Shown one piece after another: positions 24,688-35,561 of a DNA stretch of 64,000 bases; positions within the stretch are counted from its first letter, which is position 1, and each line of letters opens with the position of its first letter. A program made the position numbers and the translations under genes. A model generated the notes under the pieces. It was not told the DNA's origin, made no database searches, and saw nothing but the letters and a program-made list of their open reading frames with translations. Location: the NCBI RefSeq assembly GCF_900104815.1, contig NZ_FNTD01000004.1, positions 5,658,501-5,722,500 on the forward strand, in the 5' to 3' direction. The DNA is from Streptomyces misionensis. GTDB taxonomy: Bacteria; Actinomycetota; Actinomycetes; Streptomycetales; Streptomycetaceae.

Positions 24688-25755
24688 TCAGCCGGCGAGC
24701 CAGCGCGAGGTGTACGTGTCGATCTCCGCCCCGATCCGCGCCTTGCCCGCCGGGTCCAGGAAGGACGCCTCGACGGCGTTCTTGGCGAGGTCCGCGAGGC
24801 CGCGCTCGTCCAGGTCGAGGAGGCGGGCGGCCACCGCGTACTCGTTGTTCAGGTCGGTGCCGAACATCGGCGGGTCGTCGGAGTTGACCGTGATCAGCAC
24901 GCCCGCCTTCGCGAACTCCTTGATCGGGTGCTCGTCCAGGCTGCGGACCGCGCGCGTGGCGATGTTGGAGGTCGGGCAGACCTCCAGCGGGATGCGCCGC
25001 TCGGCGAGGTGCGCGAGCAGCGCCGGGTCCTGCGCGGAGCTGGTGCCGTGCCCGATGCGCTCGGCGCGCAGCTCGCCCAGCGCGTCCCACACCGTCTGCG
25101 GGCCGGTGGTCTCGCCGGCGTGCGGCACGGAGCGCAGACCGGCGGCGATGGCCCGGTCGAAGTACGGCTTGAACTGCGGGCGGGGCACGCCGATCTCGGG
25201 GCCGCCCAGCCCGAACGACACCAGGCCCTCCGGGCGGATCCGGTCGTCGGTGGCGAGCCGGGCGGTCTCCTCGGCGGACTCCAGACCGGCCTCGCCGGGG
25301 ATGTCGAAGCACCAGCGCAGCGCGGTGCCGAAGTCGGCCTCGGCGGCCTTGCGGGCGTCCTCGATCGCGGCCATGAAGGCCCGCTCGTCTATGCCGCGCC
25401 GGGTGGAGGAGTACGGCGTGATCGTCAGCTCGGCGTAGCGCACCTGCTGGCGGGCCAGGTCGCGGGCCACCTCGTAGGTGAGCAGCCGGACGTCCTCCGG
25501 CGTGCGGATCAGGTCCACCACCGACAGGTACACCTCGATGAAGTGCGCGAAGTCGGTGAAGGTGAAGTACTCGGCCAGGGCCTCGGGGTCGGTGGGCACC
25601 TTGGAGTCCCGGTGGCGGGCGGCCAGCTCCGAGACGATGCGGGGGGAGGCGGAGCCCACGTGGTGGACGTGCAGTTCGGCCTTGGGCAGTCCGGCGATGA
25701 ACGCCCGCAGGTCGCGGTCGGCCGTGCCGGCGGCGGGTACGGAACTGTCGGTCAA
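24688..25755 (-). CDS. Adenosine deaminase family, probable 6-aminodeoxyfutalosine deaminase
   Basis: 355 residues of the adenosine deaminase amidohydrolase fold: HxH zinc ligands at H29/H31, SVPHAGETTG near 205, IGHGTS near 230, and NSDDPPMFGT near 290. The first motif reads LHVHHVGS rather than LHLHLDGS, so the Asp that contacts the ribose 5'-OH in true adenosine deaminases is absent. In Streptomyces a protein of this type in the same neighbourhood has, as I recall, been assigned to deaminating 6-amino-6-deoxyfutalosine in menaquinone synthesis; the altered motif fits a substrate substituted at C5'. Start is TTG 25755 with GGGGAGGA ahead, which is rarely chosen by gene finders. Confidence 0.82.
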   Translation of the reverse strand: MTDSSVPAAGTADRDLRAFIAGLPKAELHVHHVGSASPRIVSELAARHRDSKVPTDPEALAEYFTFTDFAHFIEVYLSVVDLIRTPEDVRLLTYEVARDLARQQVRYAELTITPYSSTRRGIDERAFMAAIEDARKAAEADFGTALRWCFDIPGEAGLESAEETARLATDDRIRPEGLVSFGLGGPEIGVPRPQFKPYFDRAIAAGLRSVPHAGETTGPQTVWDALGELRAERIGHGTSSAQDPALLAHLAERRIPLEVCPTSNIATRAVRSLDEHPIKEFAKAGVLITVNSDDPPMFGTDLNNEYAVAARLLDLDERGLADLAKNAVEASFLDPAGKARIGAEIDTYTSRWLAG

Positions 25756-26052
25756 GGGGTCCTCCCCGAGCAGGGCGCCGGCGGGCCCTCACGGGCGCGG
25801 CGCGGGTGATCGGCTGATCGTCGAAGGACATCGTAGGCCGGGGGAGGGGCGGCGGTGGGGCGCGGGTCCCGGGCGGGAGCCGGTGACGAGGGCGGTGCGC
25901 TTGCCTGTGGGACGGGGCGGCCGTGGTGGGGCGGAGGCGGGACGGCGGGCTCGGGGCGGCGGACCGGCGCCTGACGGGGGTGCCCGCGGCGGGACCGGCC
26001 GGTCCGGGGAGGCCTTAGCATGGCGGGACGAACGACCGAGGGGGAAGCGCGC
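25756..26052. other. 297-base intergenic gap between divergent genes
   Basis: Holds the promoters of the deaminase (minus) and DUF4190 (plus) genes. TTAGCAT at 26014-26020 could be the -10 for the latter. No gene, repeat or strong hairpin was recognised. Confidence 0.4.
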
Positions 26053-26784
26053 GTGACAGACGGAACGCAGTCCAGTGGGGCGGCCGGGGGCGGCCACGAC
26101 CCGTGGGCGCCGCCCGAGCAGCGGCCGTCGCTGGAGAAGAACCAGCCCACCGCACCGGCTCCGGCGCAGCCGCCCTCCGTGCACGACCAGGCCACCGTGA
26201 CCGACCTGCCGACCGGCGGTCACGCGCAGCCCCATTTCGCCCCGCCCGGCCCGGGCTTCGGCGCGCCCACCCCGCCGCCGCCCGCGTTCGGAGCACCGGT
26301 CCCCGGCGCGGGCGAGCAGGTGCCGCCCCCGCCGATCGCGCCGACCGGCCCCGGCATGCCCCCGGCGCCCGCGCCCGCTCCGGCCCCCGGCGGGTACGGC
26401 TACCCCGGCTACCCGGCGGGGAGCTACGGCTGGACCGGCATGCCCATGGCCCCGCAGAACGGTATGGGCACCGCGGCGATGGTGCTCGGCATCCTGTCGA
26501 TCTGCCTGTTCTGCCTGTACGGCGTCGTCTCCCTGGTGCTGGGCATCCTCGCGGTGGTCTTCGGCATCAAGGGCCGCCGACGGGCCGAGCGCGGCGAGGC
26601 CACCAACCACGGGCAGGCCCAGGCGGGCCTGATCATGGGCGTCATCGGCATCGTCGTCGGCGTCGCCATGATGGTGCTGCTGCTGGTGATCGGCATCAGC
26701 GCCTTCAACGACGACTCGTCCAGCTCCGACCCGTACTACGGCTCGGCCCACTCCCTCACGGCCACGGTCGCGACGGGACGCTGA
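26053..26784 (+). CDS. DUF4190 domain membrane protein
   Basis: 243 residues. Residues 1-140 are a disordered Pro/Gly/Ala stretch with repeated PAPAPAPG-like runs and YGYPGYPAG; two membrane helices follow (GTAAMVLGILSICLFCLYG and MGVIGIVVGVAMMVLLLVIG) separated by an Arg/Glu loop GRRRAERGEA, the standard DUF4190 hairpin. Such proteins are abundant in Streptomyces; function unknown. GTG 26053 is preceded by GAGGGGGAAG; ATG 26020 is possible but less favoured. A compact terminator follows. Confidence 0.82.
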   Translation: MTDGTQSSGAAGGGHDPWAPPEQRPSLEKNQPTAPAPAQPPSVHDQATVTDLPTGGHAQPHFAPPGPGFGAPTPPPPAFGAPVPGAGEQVPPPPIAPTGPGMPPAPAPAPAPGGYGYPGYPAGSYGWTGMPMAPQNGMGTAAMVLGILSICLFCLYGVVSLVLGILAVVFGIKGRRRAERGEATNHGQAQAGLIMGVIGIVVGVAMMVLLLVIGISAFNDDSSSSDPYYGSAHSLTATVATGR

Positions 26785-26790
26785 CCCACG

Positions 26791-26809
26791 GGCTCGGCGC
26801 CGCCGAGCC
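26791..26809 (+). terminator. Compact hairpin terminator
   Basis: GGCTCGGC (26791-26798), loop GCC, GCCGAGCC (26802-26809): an 8-bp perfect stem seven bases after the DUF4190 stop. Confidence 0.6.
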
Positions 26810-26949
26810 GATCCCGGTGGCCCGGCCCCTCGGCCACCGGCCCGCCGTCGGCCGGTCGGACGCGGTCCTGTTCGCGCGGACCGGCCCGGCACCGCGGTTC
26901 GGGCCGGCCGAGCCCGGCCCCGGATTCCCCAGACCCCGGGATTCCGGCT

Positions 26950-27507
26950 CTACCGCCCCGCCAGTTCCGCCCGTGCCTCCATCAGCGCGAAGCCCAGCAG
27001 GTTCAGGCCGCGCCAGTGTTCCGGGTCCGACGCCGCCTCGTCGGTCGCCGCCAGGCCGATGCCCCACACCCGGTCCAGCGGGCTCGCCTCGACCAGGACG
27101 CGGTCGCCCGTGCCCAGCAGGAAGGCGCGCAGGGCGTCGTCGGAGGCGAACTTGTGGACGCTGCCCTCGACCACGATGCGGAAGCGCTCCCGCTCCCATA
27201 TCGCCTCGTCGAAGTCGCGGACCAGCCGGCCCGCCTTCTTGGCCTCGGCGGGATGGGCCGCGGACAGCACCCGCTCCTCCGCCCGCTCGTCGCCGAACAG
27301 ACGGGCCTTGCCCGCCATCATCCAGTGCTCGGCCGTCGCATAGCGCTTTCCGTCGACCACGAACGGCGACGGCCACCACTGGCTGAGACAGCTCGCGCCG
27401 ATCGTGCCGTCCGGCCGGGGCCGGTGGCCCCAGAAGTGCAGGTACTTCACGCGGGACCCCGCACGGACCTCGCTGACCAGGGCTTCCATCCCGTTGATCT
27501 TCCCCAT
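26950..27507 (-). CDS. NADAR-family (YbiA-like) protein
   Basis: 185 residues. KYLHFWGH, CLSQWWPSPFVVDG and YATAEHWMMAGKARLFGD are the NADAR landmarks, with the active-site Trp/His/Glu set, and WRGLNLLGFALMEARAEL near the end. NADAR proteins remove riboflavin-intermediate sugars or ADP-ribose from nucleic acids or bases, and some work against ADP-ribosylating phage defences. ATG 27507 was chosen at the conserved start MGKINGMEAL; CAGACT lies seven bases upstream, again leaderless-like. Stand-alone gene. Confidence 0.8.
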   Translation of the reverse strand: MGKINGMEALVSEVRAGSRVKYLHFWGHRPRPDGTIGASCLSQWWPSPFVVDGKRYATAEHWMMAGKARLFGDERAEERVLSAAHPAEAKKAGRLVRDFDEAIWERERFRIVVEGSVHKFASDDALRAFLLGTGDRVLVEASPLDRVWGIGLAATDEAASDPEHWRGLNLLGFALMEARAELAGR

Positions 27508-27602
27508 GCACGCGAGTCTGGCACGCACCACTGACACACCGTCCGCCTTTTCCGTACCCGACTCGACACCTGGTCGACAGATTCCGTCGCGTAACCAAAA
27601 GG

Positions 27603-27623
27603 CAACAACGGAATCACTTGTTG
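27603..27623. promoter_or_regulatory. Inverted repeat CAACAA-N9-TTGTTG upstream of polyamine operon
   Basis: CAACAA at 27603-27608 and TTGTTG at 27618-27623 form a perfect inverted repeat in a relatively A/T-rich stretch about 95 bases before the dehydrogenase start. A candidate operator for module II. Confidence 0.4.
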
Positions 27624-27715
27624 GAGGCTAACGGCTCTGTCAGGATCGGCACTCAAATCGAGCTGGAGCTACGCCACCCACCCCTCACACGGGGTGCAGG
27701 GCGGAGGAGAGCGAC

Positions 27716-29251
27716 ATGCACAACCCGGGCACCGCCACCCAGGAACGATTTCCCGCCGAGGACCGTTTCGCCGACGGCGCGCAGTTCATCGACGGCCGTC
27801 TGACCAGGGGCACTTCGGGCCGCACCCACGCCGTGATCGACCCGGCCACCGGCACCGAGGTGTTCACCTACGACCTGGCCGGCACCGACGACGTCGACGC
27901 GGCCGTCGCCGCCGCGCGCGCCGCCTTCCCCGGCTGGGCCTCGGCCACCCCGGGCGAGCGCTCGGACGCCCTGCACCGCTTCGCCGCCGTGCTCGCCGAC
28001 CGCGCCGAGGAGTTCGCCCGCGCCGAGTCCCTCCAGTGCGGCAAGCCGCTGAAGCTCAGCCGCGAGTTCGACGTCCCGGGGACCGTCGACAACACCGCCT
28101 TCTTCGCCGGTGCCGCCCGGCACCTCCAGGGGCAGTCGGCCGGCGAGTACTCCGGCGACCACACGTCGTACGTCCGGCGCGAGCCGATCGGCGTCGTCGG
28201 CTCCATCGCGCCCTGGAACTACCCGCTCCAGATGGCCGCCTGGAAGGTGCTGCCGGCGATCGCCGCGGGCAACACCATCGTGCTCAAGCCCGCCGAGCTG
28301 ACCCCCCTGACCTCGCTGCTCTTCGCCCAGGCCGCCACCGCCGCGGGCCTCCCGGACGGTGTGATCAACATCGTCACCGGCACCGGCAGGGAGGCCGGCG
28401 AGCACCTGGTCGGCCACCCCGACGTGGCGATGACCTCCTTCACCGGGTCCACCGGCGTGGGCAAGCGCGTCGCCGAGGTCGCCACCGCGACCGTCAAGCG
28501 GCTCCACCTGGAACTGGGCGGCAAGGCCCCGTTCGTCGTCTTCGACGACGCCGACCTGGAGGCCGCCGTCCACGGCGCCGTCGCCGGCGCGCTCATCAAC
28601 ACCGGCCAGGACTGCACCGCCGCCACCCGCGCCTACGTACAGCGGCCGCTGTACGAGGAGTTCGTCGCGCGCACCGCCGCCCTGATGGAGACCGTGCGGC
28701 TCGGCGACCCGTTCGCCCCCGGCACCGACCTCGGCCCCCTCATCTCGCACGCCCAGCGCGACCGGGTCGCCGGCTTCGTGGACCGCGCCCGCGCCTACGC
28801 CCGCGTGGTGACCGGCGGCGAGGCCCCCGGCGGCGACCTGGCGAAGGGCGCCTACTACCGGCCCACCCTGATCGCCGACGCCCCGCAGGACAGCGAGATC
28901 GTCCAGTCCGAGATCTTCGGCCCGGTCCTGGTCGTCCTGCCCTTCGACAGCGACGACGAGGGCATCCGGCTGGCCAACGACACCCCCTACGGCCTCGCCG
29001 CCTCCGCCTGGAGCGGCAGCGTCTACCGGGCCAACCGCGCCACCCGCGACATCAAGGCGGGCTGCGTCTGGATCAACGATCACATCCCGATCATCAGCGA
29101 GATGCCGCACGGAGGCTACAAGGCGTCCGGCTTCGGCAAGGACATGTCGGTGTACTCCTTCGAGGAGTACACGCAGGTCAAGCACGTAATGTTCGACAAT
29201 ACGGCGGTGGCCCGCAAGGACTGGCACCGCACGATCTTCGGCGACCGGTAG
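27716..29251 (+). CDS. Gamma-aminobutyraldehyde dehydrogenase (module II)
   Basis: 511 residues. Same family as the 10326 gene but about 30 residues longer. APWNYPLQMAAWKVLPAIAA, LELGGKAPFVVF with the general base, and NTGQDCTAATRAY with catalytic Cys300 are all present. It should oxidise 4-aminobutanal, from putrescine, to GABA. ATG 27716 is preceded by GGAGGAGAG. It is the first gene of a probable operon (dehydrogenase, binding protein, ATPase, two permeases, oxidase) running to 34939. Confidence 0.87.
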   Translation: MHNPGTATQERFPAEDRFADGAQFIDGRLTRGTSGRTHAVIDPATGTEVFTYDLAGTDDVDAAVAAARAAFPGWASATPGERSDALHRFAAVLADRAEEFARAESLQCGKPLKLSREFDVPGTVDNTAFFAGAARHLQGQSAGEYSGDHTSYVRREPIGVVGSIAPWNYPLQMAAWKVLPAIAAGNTIVLKPAELTPLTSLLFAQAATAAGLPDGVINIVTGTGREAGEHLVGHPDVAMTSFTGSTGVGKRVAEVATATVKRLHLELGGKAPFVVFDDADLEAAVHGAVAGALINTGQDCTAATRAYVQRPLYEEFVARTAALMETVRLGDPFAPGTDLGPLISHAQRDRVAGFVDRARAYARVVTGGEAPGGDLAKGAYYRPTLIADAPQDSEIVQSEIFGPVLVVLPFDSDDEGIRLANDTPYGLAASAWSGSVYRANRATRDIKAGCVWINDHIPIISEMPHGGYKASGFGKDMSVYSFEEYTQVKHVMFDNTAVARKDWHRTIFGDR

Positions 29252-29340
29252 GAGCCGCCGCCCCCTCGGCCGCGGAACCTCCCCCACCCGCGGCCCGCTC
29301 CTCCCCGGGTACCCCTCCCCTCCGAAAGGCCACCACGCGC

Positions 29341-30584
29341 ATGGAGAGTTACGAGCCCGACCGCCTGACAGCGGTCGAACTGGCCGCCATACGCCGTAGT
29401 TTCCGCAGCGGCAGGGCCGCGCTGACCCGCCGTTCGCTGCTGCGCGCCTCCGTCGGGGGCGCGCTCGCGATCGGCGGACTCGGGACCCTGAGCGCCTGCG
29501 GCATCCCCGCCGCGACCAAGGACCAGGGCGGCGTCTCCGCCGACGACCACTCGGCCGACGAGAAGGTCGTCAACTTCTCCAACTGGCCCGAATACATCGA
29601 CGTGGACGGCAAGGGCAAGCGCCACCCCACGCTCGACGCGTTCGCCAAGCGGTCCGGCATCCAGGTCAAGTACACCGAGGACATCAACGACAACGACGAG
29701 TTCTTCGGCAAGGTCCAGCCGGAGCTCGCCGCCGGCCAGGACACCGGCCGCGACCTCATCGTGCTCACCGACTGGCTCGCCGCCCGCATGATCCGGCTCG
29801 GGTACGTCCAGAAACTCGACGCGGCCAACCTGCCGCACGCCTTCGCCAACCTGTCGGACCAGTTCCGCGACCCCGACTGGGACCCCGGCCGCGCCTACTC
29901 CTACCCCTGGCAGGGCATCTCCACCGTCGTCGCCTTCAACAAGAAGGCGCTCGGCGGCATCGAGGTGAAGTCGGTCTCCGACCTGCTCGACAACCCCAGG
30001 CTCAAGGGCCGAGTCGGCATGCTGACCGAGATGCGCGACACCATCGGCATGGTCCTGCTCGACATGGGCAAGGACCCGGCCAAGTTCACCGACGACGACT
30101 ACGACGCGGCCATCGCCCGCGTCCAGAAGGCCGTCGACAAGGGCCAGATCCGCCGCTTCACCGGCAACGACTACACGTCCGACCTGGCCAAGGGCGACAT
30201 CGCCGCCTGTGTCGCCTGGGGCGGCGACATCGTCCAGCTCCAGGCGGACAACCCGGACGTCGACTACGTCATCCCGGACAGCGGCTACATGACGTCGACC
30301 GACAACCTGATGGTCCCGAACAAGGCGCGCCACAAGACGAACGCCGAGCGGCTCATCGACTACTACTACGAGCCCGGGCCCGCCGCCGAACTCGCCGCCT
30401 ACGTCAACTACGTGAGCCCCGTCGCGGGAGTGGTTCCCTATCTCTCCAGGATCGACAAGTCGGCCGCGAGCAATCCGCTGATCGTGCCCGACAAGGCGAT
30501 GCAGGCGAAGTCCCATGCCTTCCGCGCCCTCACGCAGAAGGAAGAGACCGCCTACCAGCAGAAGTTCTCGAAGCTCACAGGGGC

Positions 30585-30588
<4 letters not shown>
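29341..30588 (+). CDS. Polyamine ABC transporter substrate-binding lipoprotein (PotD-like)
   Basis: 415 residues. RR at 30-31 (LTRRSLLRA) and a lipobox ending at Cys53 (LGTLSAC) indicate a Tat-exported lipoprotein. The fold is PotD-type: VVNFSNWPEYID, INDNDEFFGKVQPELAAG, IRRFTGNDYTSDLAKGD. It binds putrescine/spermidine outside the membrane and delivers it to PotBC. The ATG at 29341 comes 89 bases after the dehydrogenase stop; a CCGAAAGGCC stretch before it is a weak ribosome binding site. The stop overlaps the ATPase start. Paralogue of the orphan at 11998. Confidence 0.86.
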
Positions 30589-31741
<1,153 letters not shown>

Positions 31742-31742
<1 letters not shown>

Positions 31743-32671
31743 TGCCGACGCTCACCGAGGCGCCCCCGCCGCTCGCCCCCGCCGCACCGGAGGCCAAGGC
31801 CCCCCGCAAACGCGGCCGGTTCACGCCGTACTGGCTGCTGCTGCCCGGCATCCTGTGGCTGATCGTCTTCTTCGCGCTGCCCCTGGTCTACCAGGCCTCC
31901 ACGTCCGTGCAGACGGGCTCCCTGGAGGAGGGCTACAAGGTCACCTGGCACGTCGCGACCTACTGGGACGCCCTGTCCGAGTACTGGCCGCAGTTCCTGC
32001 GCTCCCTGTGCTACGCGGCCGGCGCCACCGTGCTCTGCCTGCTGCTCGGCTACCCGCTGGCCTATCTGATCGCGTTCCGCGCGGGCCGCTGGCGCAACCT
32101 GATCATGATCCTGGTGATCGCGCCGTTCTTCACCAGCTTCCTGATCCGCACCCTGGCCTGGAAGACGATCCTCGCGGACAACGGCCCGATCGTGCACGCG
32201 CTGAACTCGCTGCACGTCCTGGACCTCACCAACTGGCTCGGCTGGACGGCCGGCGACCGGGTGCTGGCCACCCCGCTCGCGGTGGTGTGCGGACTGACGT
32301 ACAACTTCCTGCCGTTCATGATCCTGCCGCTGTACACCTCGCTGGAGCGGATCGACGGGCGGCTGCACGAGGCGGCCGGCGACCTGTACGCCAAGCCGTG
32401 GACCACCTTCCGCAAGGTGACCTTCCCGCTGTCGATGCCGGGCGTGGTCTCCGGCACGCTGCTCACGTTCATCCCGGCGGCCGGTGACTACGTCAACTCC
32501 GAACTCCTCGGCTCCACCGACACCCGCATGATCGGCAATGTGATCCAGACGCAGTTCCTGCGCATCCTGGACTATCCGACGGCCGCGGCCCTCTCCTTCA
32601 TCCTCATGGCCGCGATCCTGGCCATGGTGACCATCTACATCCGCCGGTCCGGGACGGAGGACCTGGTCTAA
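31742..32671 (+). CDS. potB: Polyamine ABC transporter permease PotB
   Basis: 309 residues: a Pro/Ala-rich N-tail, then six helices beginning YWLLLPGILWLIVFFALPL. The EAA loop reads HEAAGDLYAKPWTTFRKVTFP near residue 215. ATG 31742 overlaps the PotA stop (TGATG). It pairs with the next gene. Confidence 0.87.
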
Positions 32672-33472
32672 ATGCCCGTCGTCAACTGGCTCAAGCGCCA
32701 TCTCGTCGTCATCGCGGGACTGTTCACCCTCGCCTATCTGCTGCTGCCGAACGTCATCGTCACGGTGTTCTCCTTCAACAAACCGAAGGGGCGCTTCAAC
32801 TACCAGTGGCAGCGGTTCTCCCTGGACGCCTGGAAACAGCCGTGCGGCGTCGCCGACATGTGCGGCTCGCTGTCCATCAGCCTCCAGATCGCCGTCTGGG
32901 CGACGCTCGGCGCCACCGTCCTCGGCACGATGATCGCCTTCGCGCTGGTCCGCTACCGCTTCCGCGCCCGCGGCGCCATCAACTCGCTGATCTTCCTGCC
33001 GATGGCGATGCCCGAGGTCGTCATGGCCGCCTCCCTGCTCACCCTCTTCCTCAACCTGGGTGCGCAGCTCGGCTTCTGGACGATCCTGATCGCGCACATC
33101 ATGTTCTGTCTCAGCTTCGTCGTCACCGCGGTCAAGGCGCGTGTGATGTCGATGGACCCGCGCCTGGAGGAGGCCGCCCGGGACCTGTACGCCGGGCCCG
33201 TGCAGACCTTCCTGCGGGTCACCCTGCCGATCGCGGCACCCGGAATCGCCGCGGGCGCGCTGCTGTCCTTCGCGCTGTCCTTCGACGATTTCATCATCAC
33301 CAATTTCAATGCCGGTTCGACCGTCACCTTCCCCATGTTCGTGTGGGGTTCGGCGCAGCGCGGAACGCCCGTGCAGATCAATGTGATCGGTACGGCGATG
33401 TTCCTCCTCGCGGTGCTGTTCGTTCTGGTATCGATGCTGATCACGAACCGCCGTAACCATCAGAAGGCGTAA
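32672..33472 (+). CDS. potC: Polyamine ABC transporter permease PotC
   Basis: 266 residues, six helices, EAA loop EEAARDLYAGPVQTFLRVTLP near residue 170. Its ATG follows the PotB stop TAA with no gap. It completes the four-part importer. Confidence 0.87.
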   Translation: MPVVNWLKRHLVVIAGLFTLAYLLLPNVIVTVFSFNKPKGRFNYQWQRFSLDAWKQPCGVADMCGSLSISLQIAVWATLGATVLGTMIAFALVRYRFRARGAINSLIFLPMAMPEVVMAASLLTLFLNLGAQLGFWTILIAHIMFCLSFVVTAVKARVMSMDPRLEEAARDLYAGPVQTFLRVTLPIAAPGIAAGALLSFALSFDDFIITNFNAGSTVTFPMFVWGSAQRGTPVQINVIGTAMFLLAVLFVLVSMLITNRRNHQKA

Positions 33473-33508
33473 GCCGAAAAGCGCACAGCTTTGTAGGGAG
33501 TTGAAATC

Positions 33509-34939
33509 ATGGCCCCAAGCGCCATGAGTCGTGGCAAAGACAACTGGATCGCCTCTCTCTCGGAAGCCCAGCCGGTCCCGTACTGGCTGGAAGACCCTGG
33601 AAAGCCGCAGCCGGAGCCCGCCCTGACCGGCCCCGAGACCTGCGACCTGCTGGTCGTCGGCGGCGGGTACAGCGGACTGTGGACCGCGCTGTGCGCCAAG
33701 GAGCGCGACCCGCGCCGGGACGTCGTCCTGCTGGAAGGCCGCGAGGTGGGCTGGGCCGCCTCCGGCCGCAACGGCGGCTTCTGCGCCGCCTCCCTCACCC
33801 ACGGCCTGCCCAACGGCCTGACCCGCTGGCCCGACGAGATCCACAGACTGGAGGAGCTGGGCCGGCGCAACCTCGACGAGATCGAGGCGGCCGTGGCCCG
33901 GTACGGCATCGACTGCGAGTTCGAGCGCACCGGCGAGATCGACGTGGCCACCGAGACCTACCAGGCATGGGAGCTGCGCGACTGGCACCGGGAGCTGGAG
34001 GAGCGGGGCCTCGCGGACGGGATCGACTTCCTGGACGCCGACGCCGTGCGCGCCGAGGTGAACTCGCCGACCTTCCAGGCCGGTCTGTGGGACCGCAGGG
34101 GCGTCGCCATGCTGCACCCCGCGAAGCTCGCCTGGGGCCTGAAGCGCGCGTGCCTCCGGCTCGGGGTGCGGGTGTACGAGCACACGCCCGCGCTCACCCT
34201 GAGGCAGTACGGCGCCGGGATGGCGGTGCGCACCCCCTACGGCGCCGTACGGGCCCGCAAGGTGGCGCTCGGCACCAACATCTTCCCCAGCCTGCTGCGG
34301 CGTGTGCGCTCGTACACCGTCCCGGTCTACGACTACGCGCTGATGACCGAGCCGCTGAGCCCCGAGCAGCTGTCGGCCGTCGGCTGGCGGGGCAGACAGG
34401 GGCTGGGGGACAGCGCCAACCAGTTCCACTACTTCCGGCTGTCCGCGGACAACCGCATCCTGTGGGGCGGTTACGACGCCGTCCACCACTACGGCGGCCG
34501 GGTGCGGGCGGAGTACGACGACCGCCCGGAGACGTACGCCAAGCTCGCGGGGCACTTCTTCACCTGCTTCCCGCAGTTGGAGGGCCTGCGCTTCACCCAC
34601 GCCTGGGGCGGCGCGATCGACACCTGCTCCCGCTTCTCGGCGTTCTTCGGCACCGCCCACCAGGACAAGGTGGCGTACGCCGCGGGCTACACCGGCCTCG
34701 GCGTCGGCGCGACCCGCTTCGGCGCCAACGTGATGCTGGACCTGCTGGACGGGGAGCGCACCGAGCGCACCGAACTGGAGATGGTGCGCAAGCGGCCGCT
34801 GCCGTTCCCGCCGGAGCCGTTCGCCTGGACCGGCATCGCCCTCACCAAGTGGTCCCTGGCCCGCGCGGACGCCCAGGGCGGCCGGCGGAACCTGTGGCTG
34901 CGCACGATGGACCGGCTGGGGCTGGGCTTCGACAGCTGA
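33509..34939 (+). CDS. FAD-dependent oxidoreductase (PuuB/DadA-like)
   Basis: 476 residues. LLVVGGGYSGLWTALCAKE carries the GxGxxG dinucleotide motif at ~51-56, followed by GWAASGRNGGFCAAS, the flavin-binding stretch typical of gamma-glutamylputrescine oxidases, and YAAGYTGLGVGATRFGAN near the C-terminus. It would oxidise putrescine, gamma-glutamylputrescine or a related amine. It lies 36 bases after PotC, and is the last gene of the polyamine operon. ATG 33509 has AGGGAG before it. Confidence 0.83.
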   Translation: MAPSAMSRGKDNWIASLSEAQPVPYWLEDPGKPQPEPALTGPETCDLLVVGGGYSGLWTALCAKERDPRRDVVLLEGREVGWAASGRNGGFCAASLTHGLPNGLTRWPDEIHRLEELGRRNLDEIEAAVARYGIDCEFERTGEIDVATETYQAWELRDWHRELEERGLADGIDFLDADAVRAEVNSPTFQAGLWDRRGVAMLHPAKLAWGLKRACLRLGVRVYEHTPALTLRQYGAGMAVRTPYGAVRARKVALGTNIFPSLLRRVRSYTVPVYDYALMTEPLSPEQLSAVGWRGRQGLGDSANQFHYFRLSADNRILWGGYDAVHHYGGRVRAEYDDRPETYAKLAGHFFTCFPQLEGLRFTHAWGGAIDTCSRFSAFFGTAHQDKVAYAAGYTGLGVGATRFGANVMLDLLDGERTERTELEMVRKRPLPFPPEPFAWTGIALTKWSLARADAQGGRRNLWLRTMDRLGLGFDS

Positions 34940-34978
34940 CCGGTCGCGCGCGGCGCCGGACACCGCACGCCAGGTGAT

Positions 34979-34992
34979 GTGACTCAGGTCAC
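34979..34992. promoter_or_regulatory. Crp-type site GTGACTCAGGTCAC
   Basis: Matches the Streptomyces Crp consensus form GTGAC-N4-GTCAC at every fixed base. It lies 99-112 bases before the 35091 start, just after the oxidoreductase stop. Confidence 0.5.
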
Positions 34993-35090
34993 TTACCCGG
35001 GGTGTCGAACCCGCGTAATGCTCCCGCGCGGCCTCCCTCTCTCCCCCCGACGCGACCGCGTCGCCCATCCGGAGAGAGGGAGGCCCGCTG

Positions 35091-35549
35091 ATGACGGGGA
35101 CGAAGACGGCGGTGGAGTGGCTGGCGGCCGTGGCGCTGGACCCCGAGTCCTGCCGCTGGGAATGGGAGCGCAGCCCGCACGGGATCGCGCTGCTGCCCGC
35201 CGGCCGCGCCTGGGACGTGCTGATCCTGCCGGCCCACCTGGGCTATCCGACCCTGGACGTGCTGACCCGGCTGCTGGACCGGACGGGCCCGGTCCTCGCC
35301 GACTTCGGCGACAACCGGGTCGGCTTCTTCGTGCCGCCGGGCACCGCGGGCCGCTGGCTCGGCACCGGGGTGCGCACCGCGGGGGCCGGCACCTGGATCG
35401 TCGTACCGCACCCGGGCCGCACCACCCGGGGCGTGCGCTGGCTGGTGCCGCCGGACGGCTCGGGCACCCTGACCGACCCGGCGCTGCTGGAACTGGCGAT
35501 GCACGAGGCGGCGGCCGGGCTGTTCACGGGCACCGGTGAGGACGGGTGA
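35091..35549 (+). CDS. Small protein resembling bifunctional primase/polymerase N-domain fragment
   Basis: 152 residues, no membrane segment. WDVLILPAHLGYPTLDVLTRLL then GPVLADFGDNRVGFFVPPGTAGRWLG and GTWIVVPHPGRTTRG resemble the short Streptomyces proteins related to the N-terminal part of bifunctional DNA primase/polymerase proteins, but the acidic polymerase residues are not evident. Function unknown. ATG 35091 follows GGAGAGAGGGAGG. A Crp-type site lies upstream. The dre/chitinase promoter begins soon after the stop. Confidence 0.65.
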   Translation: MTGTKTAVEWLAAVALDPESCRWEWERSPHGIALLPAGRAWDVLILPAHLGYPTLDVLTRLLDRTGPVLADFGDNRVGFFVPPGTAGRWLGTGVRTAGAGTWIVVPHPGRTTRGVRWLVPPDGSGTLTDPALLELAMHEAAAGLFTGTGEDG

Positions 35550-35561
35550 CGCCCGGATGCC

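Noticed and set aside
27694..29340. A frame joining the dehydrogenase region to the PotD-like protein as one 964-residue protein
   Set aside because: The first ~550 codons are a shifted reading of the dehydrogenase; the real binding protein begins at 29341 with its own Tat signal.
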